From: Pseudomonas sp. MN1F
GTDB taxonomy: Bacteria; Pseudomonadota; Gammaproteobacteria; Pseudomonadales; Pseudomonadaceae
Length of the DNA: 37,693 nucleotides
Direction of reading: 5' to 3'
NCBI RefSeq assembly: GCF_009391885.1
Contig: NZ_VZII01000028.1
Span: 1-37,693 of the forward strand
Below are positions 1 to 7,948 of the stretch, piece after piece (the first letter of the stretch is position 1; each line of letters opens with the position of its first letter). The notes under the pieces are model-generated. The model was not told the DNA's origin. It did no database searches and was given only the letters and a program-made list of their open reading frames with translations. The position numbers and the translations under genes are program-made.

Positions 1-200
1 CCCGTCAAGCGCTGGGCCCCAGGATGGGGCCTGCAGCGCGGTCCTCCCGGGAGCAAGGCCGGAGTGAGGGGACCCCGGAGCGTAGCGTAGGGGCCGGATG
101 ATGGGAGCGGGCGGCTTTGGTTACTTTGGCCAAGACCAAAGTAACCCGCCGGAAGGGCGGAAAGGTGACTGTGCGCCACCATCGCAAATGAATGCGTACC
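1..200. repeat. Non-coding Pseudomonas-type repeat with two hairpins
   Basis: No convincing gene is seen here. Two inverted repeats lie close together. TTACTTTGG (121-129) pairs with CCAAAGTAA (136-144) around a 6-nt loop. CCGCC (146-150) pairs with GGCGG (156-160). Sequence of this kind recurs as an intergenic repeat in Pseudomonas genomes, often beside rhs or T6SS cassettes (recalled, not searched). It plausibly marks the left border of the T6SS cassette. Confidence 0.5.
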
Positions 201-204
201 TGAT

Positions 205-508
205 CTAAAAGCCAAAAGCCGCGCGCGTGTTCGACAGCACGGCTTGTGAAGTCGTATTTCGATAGTTCGCAAACTCTGCCTTCTCACTTGCCAAGGCATT
301 GCCCCACCAATGAATGCCAAAGATCATCAGTAGCGGGCCGACAATCGCAGCAACGCCCCAGGCCATGACGGGTTTCATGTCGCGAAGTACCATGCCGGTC
401 TCCTGTGCTTTGACTTGGACAATCCAGATGAAGCTGAGCCAGAGCACAATGAGCACTCTGGCGACAGCTGATGATGTTTGAGGCGGGGCGGCCTGAAGCT
501 CGTGACTA
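205..508 (-). pseudogene. Truncated second copy of the tla3 (DUF2875) N-terminus
   Basis: This leftward frame encodes the two N-terminal membrane segments of the full-length Tla3 gene at 778-2460. Shared stretches include VLRDMKPV, AWGVAAIVGPLLMIFG and WWGNALASEKAEFANYRN. Nucleotide similarity is high from about 255 to 465 against about 2196 to 2405. After FANYRN the frame runs into 16 unrelated residues and stops. The homologous frame is open back to the end of the PAAR gene but has no good ATG; a GTG at 456 is the only in-frame start seen. It looks like the remnant of a duplicated or replaced effector cassette. A short two-helix membrane peptide could still be made, but I see no ribosome-binding site that argues for it. 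Confidence 0.75.
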
Positions 509-775
509 CTCGACGCTCACACTCAGCGCATGGCTGGCCACGCCGTGACACCCGCATGCCAGCCGATGGCCTTGCAGCACCACCGGCTTACCGTTCAGGC
601 GTCGGCTTGGATGCCCTTCGATAAAGGCAAAAACCCCTTGGTGAAGCGGGCAACTGGCCTTGTCGCCCAACACCGCTGGCGTTTTACCGTTGACGGTGTG
701 GGTGCCGGCCAGCTGGCATGACAGCACGCTGCCCCCGCTACTGGTGGGGTCGCCCAGACAGATGGGAGGGTTCAT
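506..775 (-). CDS. PAAR-domain T6SS spike-tip protein
   Basis: This 89-residue protein is of single-domain PAAR type. It opens with NPPICLGDPTSSGG and carries paired motifs such as GDKASCPLHQG and LQGHRLACGCHG, with the Cys and His residues typical of the metal-binding PAAR cone. PAAR proteins cap the VgrG trimer and sharpen the T6SS spike. The start lies 2 nt after the stop of tla3, so it should be translated with vgrG, tle3 and tla3 from one leftward message. There is no C-terminal extension, so it is a structural tip rather than an evolved effector. Its position beside the Tla3 adaptor suggests it tops the spike that carries the Tle3 lipase. Confidence 0.9.
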   Translation of the reverse strand: MNPPICLGDPTSSGGSVLSCQLAGTHTVNGKTPAVLGDKASCPLHQGVFAFIEGHPSRRLNGKPVVLQGHRLACGCHGVASHALSVSVE

Positions 776-777
776 GC

Positions 778-2460
778 CTAGGATCGTCCGATACTGGGGA
801 GGCCATACTTGAACGGGTCAGCGCCACGGTTCTGCTGGTTCTTCGCTTTGCGTGCCTCATCTGGCGGGCTGATCATCTGCACGGTGAGGCTGCCGTCGCT
901 GCCGGCGTACACCACAGCACTGGCACCGCCATCGAGGTAGCTGGCGATGGTGGCCAGGTTGATTTCCACCAGTGCGCCGCTGACCCCGGTATTGCCCAGG
1001 CGCCGACCTATGTCATAGCCTTCGTCGACATTGCCCACGTCCAGGCCTTGGCCGTCGGTATTGAGGCTGTGCAGGGCGTTGGTCAGGGCGATTTCTGCTT
1101 CAGCGTTGTTAGTGGTGTCGTAGAACACGCGCACCGGTTTTTGCCCAGCGGGCAGGGTATCGAGGGCCTTGAGCCAACCCGCCTGCAAGGCCTTGGCCTG
1201 CAATGCGGGTTTGAGGCGCTTGCCCTGTTCGTCCTGCATCGAGACCTTGATCGGACGGTGCAGGTAACCCAGCACTGGCGCTGCGTCGAACTCCTTCAGT
1301 TGGTGTTCGGCCCAACGCACGGGCAGCCAGGGGGACGGTTCGAAATGGCCTGGGCCGCGGTTGTCGATGGTTTTCCACAAGTTAGGTAGTTGCGCTTGCC
1401 AGTAGGCGGTGGACATGGTGCCGGGTGGTAATAGTACTTTATTGCCTTTGGCATGCTCGGCGGCTACATACCAATCTCCAAAGGCCTTGCTCCGGTCCCA
1501 ATAAAACGCCCACAACTTGCCAAAGTCAGTTTTTTTGTCCTGATTGTCCTCGGCGTTACGAGTGACGAAGGGACGAATGTAGCGGTCCACTCGGTCCGAA
1601 CGTGTGACCAGCAGGCCTGTCATGCTTTCGTAGATCGTCGGAACCACGTGGCCATTTTGCAATCCCGGTGTGCCGGGTTTGCGATAGCCGTTTCGCGTCA
1701 CGTCACCATCCTCACTTGCGATCAAGGCTTGTGGCACCTTCGGGTTATCGTCAAAAAACGTGAACAGTCGCTCGATCATGCCTTGAGCATGCGTCGTGCT
1801 TTCATTGTCTTGCCACAAAAACTGGGTAACGCCCAAGGTCGCGGCGTTACGGCCTGAGTTGATCAGGCCTGCTGCACTGTCGGCGTTGTCGTAGGGGGCG
1901 GGCGGTCCCAGCGCAAACGCCGGAATTGGCCAGTACGCTACAGCCTCACCTGCCGAGTTCTTGAATGCGATACGGACTTTGATGCCTGCAGAGTTTCTCC
2001 TGGAGGTTAATGACGGGTTGTAGTCTTTCGCGTCCTGCGAGTAAATCGATGCGAAATTGTCGTTCTTCTTTTTTATGAACTGCCAGATTTTGGACTGGCC
2101 ATCTGTGTAAATGCCAAGTCCGACTCCCCGAATTTCCAAGGCGTAGGTGCGGACTTGGGTGGCCTGCTGTTCAGCGTTTCTGAGCTCCATCTGGTTTCGA
2201 TAATTGGCAAACTCTGCCTTCTCACTTGCCAGGGCATTGCCCCACCAGTGAGTGCCAAAGATCATCAGTAGCGGGCCGACAATCGCAGCAACGCCCCAGG
2301 CTAGGACGGGTTTCATGTCCCTAAGTACCATGTTAGTTTCCTGTGCTTTGAGTTGGACAATCCAGATGAAGCTGATCCAGAGCACAAGGAGTACCCCGGC
2401 GATCCACAGATAAGGTTTAAGGTTGGGCCGCGTCTGAGGGGAGGGCGGAGTGTCCTTCAT
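778..2460 (-). CDS. tla3: Tla3-like T6SS lipase adaptor (DUF2875)
   Basis: This 560-residue protein resembles the DUF2875 family, whose P. aeruginosa member Tla3 (PA0259) loads the lipase effector Tle3 onto VgrG2b. Two hydrophobic segments lie near the N-terminus, at about residues 17-36 and 52-70. A long soluble region follows, with stretches such as GPGHFEPSPWLPVRWAEHQ and GGASAVVYAGSDGSLTVQM near the end. The ATG overlaps the tle3 stop by 4 nt (ATGA), so the two are translationally coupled. The gene order vgrG, tle3, tla3 matches the P. aeruginosa H2-T6SS cassette except that no tli3 is present. The first ~65 codons are repeated downstream of PAAR (205-508). The assignment rests on remembered family features and on synteny. 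Confidence 0.85.
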   Translation of the reverse strand: MKDTPPSPQTRPNLKPYLWIAGVLLVLWISFIWIVQLKAQETNMVLRDMKPVLAWGVAAIVGPLLMIFGTHWWGNALASEKAEFANYRNQMELRNAEQQATQVRTYALEIRGVGLGIYTDGQSKIWQFIKKKNDNFASIYSQDAKDYNPSLTSRRNSAGIKVRIAFKNSAGEAVAYWPIPAFALGPPAPYDNADSAAGLINSGRNAATLGVTQFLWQDNESTTHAQGMIERLFTFFDDNPKVPQALIASEDGDVTRNGYRKPGTPGLQNGHVVPTIYESMTGLLVTRSDRVDRYIRPFVTRNAEDNQDKKTDFGKLWAFYWDRSKAFGDWYVAAEHAKGNKVLLPPGTMSTAYWQAQLPNLWKTIDNRGPGHFEPSPWLPVRWAEHQLKEFDAAPVLGYLHRPIKVSMQDEQGKRLKPALQAKALQAGWLKALDTLPAGQKPVRVFYDTTNNAEAEIALTNALHSLNTDGQGLDVGNVDEGYDIGRRLGNTGVSGALVEINLATIASYLDGGASAVVYAGSDGSLTVQMISPPDEARKAKNQQNRGADPFKYGLPSIGRS

Positions 2461-4472
2461 CGGCCAACTCCTTGTTCGGATGCTGTGACTACCAGGGACG
2501 GTGGCGTAAGCGATACCAGACCAGAAGGTGGGAATACGCCTTCTTCATAATACAGAGAACTGGCAGTCACTAATGCTTGGGCCTCCCCACTCAGTCTTGC
2601 CCACCCCGGCAATTTAATGATTTCCATAAATGTCGCTTTATCCAACTTCCAATCCGCAATCGCAACCAACAGCTCCCGCATATCCGGATCATCAAGGCTG
2701 TGAGCCTGGCCGATAGCAATATCCATCGCCGTTACCCAGCGCTGGTTTTCCGGGCTGCGCAGAACAGCCGAGTGGTAGCTGTTTGCCTCCCTTTCTTTCG
2801 GATCTTCAGGCATCCGCTTCTGAATTTCATTAGGCGTTTCTTCACGGTAAATGACGTACTCCTTCACCTCTGAGCCTCGATGCACGGCAGCTTGGCTTAT
2901 GGCTGAAGTTTGGTCACCGGGCTCTTTGCCAGCGTTCCACCGGGCCAGTTCTGCATCCGAGTTCACGCGATGAGGGCTGGTACGCACCTTGAACCATTTG
3001 AAGCGGGCTTTCGGATTGCCCAGCGCGGAGCGGATACTCACGTCATCGGGGCTGTCCATGCCTGCCTGTGTGGGTGTGCCCTCCTTTGCCTCGCCGCCAA
3101 ACAGCTTAGGAGCATGGGGTGGAGTCAAAGGTTCGGCATTGATCAGCACTTCTTCACCTTTTGCTATTGGCGCTTGCGAGGCGATGGCGCCGCCTGACCA
3201 CCCGCCAGGGTAGCGGGGTTCCCCTTTGGCACGCAGCACCGTTTGTTGTATGGCGTCGCCGACCAGGACCGGCTGACCGTCGCGATGACGCTTGGTCCAC
3301 AGGCGCTGGTAAAACCGCACGGACTGCAACGCCGCCATCGCCGGTTTGCCGTCCGGCAAGGCATTGGGTACCCCATACGTACCGATGCCATGCACGTCGT
3401 CCAGGGCGACCGTGGTGTCATCCGGGCAGAAGTACAGGTAAACCTTGCCGCGATTATCACGCTCGGGAAAAACGGTGAAGTTACCTACCTTGTCCTTGCG
3501 CGAGCCCTGTATGGGTGACCACTTGGGGCCCGTGCGACCGCCGTAGGTCTTGCTGTCCCTGAGTGCGGACAGCGGCGGCTGGGCGTGGGGCGCCTGGGTG
3601 ACTGCGGTGGCGATGTTGATCAATGTGGCGAGCGTGTCATGGCCTTTGGGGGTGGTTTTGGGCAGCACACTGTAAGGCGTGTCCACCATGATGACGGTGT
3701 CGGCACAGCGTTGGCCCTTGTCGATCAACAGGGCTTGCGCAAGCAGGGTAATCAAGGTGCCTTGACTGTGGCCCATGATGGTGATGGTTTCATCAGGCGA
3801 TACACGGCGGATCTCACTGACCAACATGGCCAATCGCGTTGCTGCGAGCACAAAGTAACGCCGGTGTGGCCCTTTACCCATGTACTGGGTGTTGGAGAGC
3901 ATGGGTTGTGCGAGATGCCGGATAACCTTGGCAAAGCCTGGGCTGTACATCTCCAGCAGGTTGTTGGTGGCATTGGCGAAGAACCCGCCGCCTTTGGCGA
4001 AATGCCGGTCCAGACGGTTTTCGAATACGTCCTGGTATTGGCCGCGCAGTTTGGTCGGGTCGTCGTTCTTATCGCGCTTGATCTCGCCAGGCTCAGCGCG
4101 ATAGCCCCAGTAAAACGGGATCATCAGGCTGCGGGTTTTGGGGTCGTCCGCATCTCGCTGATAAAGGAACGTGTCTGGGTCGTCGAGTGTGGCTTTGTGA
4201 TCCTCACCGAGTTCCTCAGTCGGGATTTTTCTTGCAGCACTGTAGTCAGCCCCGTACCGCCCCGGCTTCAGATCAGGCCGGTCCAAACGCTCGTTCACCC
4301 CTTGGCACAACCCTGTCTCCACCGACTCGTAGGAAGCCCCCGGGTCATTCACACCGTGCAAGAAAATCACCACCCCTGGCAGGTCGGCGGGCACTTCCAT
4401 TTTGCGTTCGGTGCTGAAGTTGGGCACCAACCGAGTGACGCTTTCAGCCACGGTAATTTGATCGCCACTCAT
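2457..4472 (-). CDS. tle3: Tle3-type T6SS phospholipase effector
   Basis: This 671-residue alpha/beta hydrolase has the nucleophile-elbow motif GHSQG with Ser236 inside [19 protein letters not shown], and an oxyanion-type motif VVIFLHGVNDPG at about residues 34-45. A conserved stretch with acidic and His residues (DDTTVALDDVHGIGTYG, 351-367) may supply the rest of the triad. The C-terminal third fits the DUF3274 region of Tle3 effectors. Tle3 lipases are antibacterial T6SS cargo that act on phospholipids in the target periplasm. No signal peptide is visible, as expected for T6SS cargo. The start overlaps the vgrG stop by 4 nt and the stop overlaps the tla3 start by 4 nt. A cognate immunity gene is expected but none lies within the cassette. 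Confidence 0.85.
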   Translation of the reverse strand: MSGDQITVAESVTRLVPNFSTERKMEVPADLPGVVIFLHGVNDPGASYESVETGLCQGVNERLDRPDLKPGRYGADYSAARKIPTEELGEDHKATLDDPDTFLYQRDADDPKTRSLMIPFYWGYRAEPGEIKRDKNDDPTKLRGQYQDVFENRLDRHFAKGGGFFANATNNLLEMYSPGFAKVIRHLAQPMLSNTQYMGKGPHRRYFVLAATRLAMLVSEIRRVSPDETITIMGHSQGTLITLLAQALLIDKGQRCADTVIMVDTPYSVLPKTTPKGHDTLATLINIATAVTQAPHAQPPLSALRDSKTYGGRTGPKWSPIQGSRKDKVGNFTVFPERDNRGKVYLYFCPDDTTVALDDVHGIGTYGVPNALPDGKPAMAALQSVRFYQRLWTKRHRDGQPVLVGDAIQQTVLRAKGEPRYPGGWSGGAIASQAPIAKGEEVLINAEPLTPPHAPKLFGGEAKEGTPTQAGMDSPDDVSIRSALGNPKARFKWFKVRTSPHRVNSDAELARWNAGKEPGDQTSAISQAAVHRGSEVKEYVIYREETPNEIQKRMPEDPKEREANSYHSAVLRSPENQRWVTAMDIAIGQAHSLDDPDMRELLVAIADWKLDKATFMEIIKLPGWARLSGEAQALVTASSLYYEEGVFPPSGLVSLTPPSLVVTASEQGVGR

Positions 4473-7025
4473 TGGCTGCCTCCTTTGCTGCTGGTGCTGC
4501 GCAGCGCGGCCACTTGTGCCTGGTGCATCGCCTCGCGCTCGACGTGTTCGGTGAGCCCGCTGGCATCAGTCAGGCCTTGCACGGTACTGCCGTCTTCAAG
4601 CTTGATCTGGTAGGCGTGGTCTACGGCCATCCGCACGCTGTCGTCGGCATGCCCCGGGTAGTGGAAGGCCAGGCGTTGTGCCGCCGGGTCGCGGGTGAAG
4701 GCCGGCACCTGGGCGCTGTCGGTTTTAGCGCCGACCCAGTCATGCTCGCTGGCATGGACGATCACCTTGCCCTGGCTGCCAATTTCGACGCCGCCACCGA
4801 TCTTGATGTAACTGCCATCGTCGGCCACCAAACGAATGGTGGGTGCGGTGACGACTACCTCGCCTTCGGCGGCTGACAGGTGCAGGTTCTTCTGCGCATT
4901 GACGGTGATGTCGTCTTCCTGAGCCTGGACCAGCACTTTGCCGCGGTTGGCGATGGCACTGATGCCTTCATCCTGAGCGAAGGCACTGATGCCCTTGCCG
5001 GCCTGCAGGCGCATGGCGGCGCCGCTGGTCAACTGCAGATGGTCCTGGGCGGTGGTGTCGTGGTTGGCGCCGGCGTAGTGGAGTTGCGAGCGCGGTGTGG
5101 CACTGGCAATACCCGCTTCTGCCGCAACGGCCATGACGGGTTCGCCGGGGCTATCGCTGTCGGGCGCAGGCCACTGGTTCAGGGCCTGACTCAAGGCGTC
5201 GATACCCTCGCTGTTCATGGCTGCACCGCCTCGTGCGGCGGCCGTTTGCCCGAGGTTCTTGAACAGTTCGCCACACTCGGCCAGCAGCTTGAGCAGTTCT
5301 TCGCGGTCCAGCTGCGCCCCCGTGGCGTCCTGCCGTGCGTAGGTGGTCAGCAACAGGCCCTGGGCGGCGCGCAGGGCAATCGCGGCATCGGTGCGCAGTT
5401 CGGCACCGTTGCCTCGGGCCTTGGCCTGGCCGTCAGTGCGTGGCTCGGTGAGCTTGCCCAGGTTGAGTGCCGTGGCGTGGTGCGTGGTACCGACGCGGGC
5501 ACGCAGGGCGCCTGGTGTGTCGTCGAACAACAGCTCGTTGAAACCGCGGCCCTTGTGCTCCTGGGTCTGGATGCCGGAGAGCGTGCGGTTGCCTGGCAGG
5601 CCTGAGGCTTTGCTGAAGCGCGGCGGCGTGTGGTCGGCGTTGTACAGCACCGAGGTGGCCACCGGGCGGTCGATATCGCCGGCCAGGAAGGTGACCAGCA
5701 CTTCCTGGCCGATACGTGGCAAGAACTGATGGCCGAAGCCATTGCCGGCGCTGGGCATCGCTACCCGCACCCAGGTGGTGCCCTGCGGCAGGCTGTCGCC
5801 GCGCTGCCAGTGGAACCTGACCTGGATACGCGCCAGCTCATCGGTAAAGACTTCTTCGCCCTCCGGCCCGACCACGATCGCACTGAGCGGCCCGTTGATG
5901 GTGGGGCGCGGCACGCTGATCGGGTGGCGGTAAGGGATGCTCTGGCGAATACAGACAAACTGGTTGTCGTAACCTGCGGGCTCATCGGAGAAGTAATTGT
6001 TGCGCCCCTGATGCGCGACCGACACCAGCAGGAACTGGCGGGCGTCTGCCGGGCCGCGTTCATGGTCGAAGTGCTGGGTCAGTTCGAAGCTGTAGCCCGG
6101 CCGCATGGCCCGGCAGTTGCTGCTGCCGGTGAAGGTCTTGGCCTGGGCTTCGATGATCTCCAGGTGGCGACGCACCAGCGCTTCGCCCTCATCGCGCAGG
6201 CCATGGCTGTAGGCACCGAAAAAATCGTAGACCTCGTAGGGCGGGGCGTCGCCTTGCTCATTGAGGCTGACCATGTCGACGGACAACGGATTTCTGGGCT
6301 GCTTGTAATCGAACGTCTGGATGGCCATCTTGCCCGGTTGCAAGGCCCGGTGGCTGCGCCACTGGGTGATCGAATCACTGGTCTCGGTGACGAAGGCGCT
6401 GTGGTAGCGGATTCGCGGTTGTTCGGGCAGCGCTTCCAGGCCCTGGAATCGATCGGTGATGATCAGGCTGTGCCCGTCGTGGCTGTGATCGAAGTAGAAG
6501 AACAGACCATCCTGCTCCAGCAAGCGCAAGACGAAGTTCAGGTCGGTTTCGCGGTACTGGGTGATGTAGCTGTGGGATTTGAGTGGCTTGTACAGGCGAA
6601 ACTCGAATTGGCGCAACCCGCCGTAATGCTCGAACACCGTGCGAATGACCGCTTCGATGGTCTGCTCTTGAAAGATCCGCGAGTCGACGCGGCGCGACAG
6701 CATCCACAGCCAGGGGCTCAGTGTCGCGCTGTAGCGCGCCAGGCCTCCGTCGCTGCCCAGCAGGTTGAAGCGGGTGATGTGGCCATGGATAGGGCGCACG
6801 CCGCCGTCGGCCAGTTCGATCTGCAGAAGGGCGGGCTGGCCCATCAATGATTTGAGTTCGAGCCTGGCATCCTGGCTGATCAGCGCCAGCTCGGAAACTG
6901 AACAGCGTGGACAACCCTTCATTACCGCTGAAGTGTTCCAGCAACAACGCCTGGTCGTCCTGGATGGGGGTGGTGAGCTTGATCAAACGGCGGTTTTGCG
7001 GTGCAAAAATGTTCGTCAATTCCAT
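4469..7025 (-). pseudogene. vgrG: VgrG (TssI) spike protein, frameshifted near codon 44
   Basis: Removing one base gives an ~851-residue VgrG. The N-terminus (ATG at 7025, AAGGA 11 nt upstream) reads up to GLSTLFSF. The continuation ELALISQDARLELKSL lies in the next frame, because the message reads TTTCCGAG where TTTCGAG would keep frame. The extra C corresponds to one G of 6893-6894. Downstream come a gp27-like base, a gp5 OB-fold, and a DUF2345 beta-helix (NRGKVLVQAQEDDITVNAQK region). A C-terminal ~90-residue domain containing YQIKLEDGSTVQGLTDASG resembles the transthyretin-like cargo-binding domains of Tle-carrying VgrGs. No HExxH zinc-protease motif like that of VgrG2b is present. A restart at the ATG at 6922 would lose ~50 residues and lacks a ribosome-binding site. 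Either the gene is inactivated or the base is a sequencing error. Confidence 0.85.
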
Positions 7026-7191
7026 CGACGTCTTATTCCTTTTCGAAACAAGCTGCGCAAGGTAGCACAGGTTTCAGCAGGGTCGGCCGCATCGGGGCGC
7101 GCCATAGTTTGTCAAGACGTGACGGTCATTCCATTGTCAGGATTTTTCACCTATTGTCGGGCCTTCGCCCCTCAACGATCCATCAATCGCC

Positions 7192-7938
7192 ATGCACAAC
7201 GTCATCGTCATCACTGGTGCCAGCCGTGGCATCGGTGCCGCCACCGCCCTGCAGGCCGCCCGCGAGGGCTATCGCATCTGCATCAACTACCACGCCGACG
7301 ACCAGGCCGCTGAAAGCATCCTCGCCCAGGTCCGCGCCCTCGGTGCCGAAGCCATCACCGTGCGTGCCGACGCCAGCGTCGAAGACGAGGTGATCCAGCT
7401 GTTCCATCGCGTCGATCAGGAACTCGGCCCGGTGACCGCGCTGGTCAACAATGCCGGCACCATCGGCCAGCAAAGCCGCGTCGAGGATATGTCCGAGTTC
7501 CGCCTGCTCAAGGTGATGAAGACCAACGTCGTCGGCCCCATGCTCTGCGCCAAGCACGCGCTGCTGCGCATGGCCCGCCGCCACGGCGGGGCAGGCGGGG
7601 CGATCGTCAATGTGTCTTCGGTCGCGGCGCGCCTGGGCTCACCCAACGAGTACGTCGACTACGCCGCCTCCAAAGGCGCGCTGGATACCTTCACCATCGG
7701 CCTGGCCAAGGAAGTGGCAGGCGAGGGCGTGCGGGTCAATGGCGTGCGACCGGGTTACATCCACACCGGTTTCCATGCCCTGTCCGGTGACCCCGACCGC
7801 GTGACCAAGCTCGAACCCGGCCTGCCCATGGGCCGCGGCGGCCGTGCCGAGGAAGTGGCCGAGGCGATCCTCTGGCTGCTGTCGGACAAGGCCTCGTACT
7901 CTACCGGCAGCTTCATCGACCTGGGCGGCGGGCGCTGA
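7192..7938 (+). CDS. SDR-family NAD(P)-dependent oxidoreductase
   Basis: A 248-residue classical short-chain dehydrogenase/reductase. The cofactor motif TGASRGIG is at residues 8-15, NNAG at 86-89, and the active-site residues are Asn112, Ser142/143, Tyr157 and Lys161 (YAASK). The C-terminal region follows the pattern of 3-oxoacyl-ACP or glucose dehydrogenase-like SDRs. The substrate cannot be read from the sequence. The basic NYHADD segment after strand two leaves NADP versus NAD unresolved. It is divergent from vgrG with 166 bp between the starts, and its stop lies 10 bp from that of the convergent kinase gene. No clear ribosome-binding site precedes the ATG. It is probably a stand-alone housekeeping-type gene unrelated to the T6SS cassette. 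Confidence 0.9.
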   Translation: MHNVIVITGASRGIGAATALQAAREGYRICINYHADDQAAESILAQVRALGAEAITVRADASVEDEVIQLFHRVDQELGPVTALVNNAGTIGQQSRVEDMSEFRLLKVMKTNVVGPMLCAKHALLRMARRHGGAGGAIVNVSSVAARLGSPNEYVDYAASKGALDTFTIGLAKEVAGEGVRVNGVRPGYIHTGFHALSGDPDRVTKLEPGLPMGRGGRAEEVAEAILWLLSDKASYSTGSFIDLGGGR

Positions 7939-7948
7939 GGGCTGCCTG

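Noticed and set aside
4469..6922. vgrG starting at the internal ATG at 6922
   Set aside because: It would delete about 50 conserved N-terminal residues, has no ribosome-binding site, and its first residues (MKGCPRCSVS) are out-of-frame sequence.
6880..6930. Programmed +1 frameshift in vgrG
   Set aside because: No slippery sequence, stop codon or internal Shine-Dalgarno of the prfB type is present; a +1 slip from TTC onto TCC would pair poorly. Mutation or sequencing error is simpler.
7026..7191. Sigma-54 promoter for vgrG
   Set aside because: TGTGC..TTGC resembles a -24/-12 site but the spacing is 2 nt short and GG at -24 is missing.
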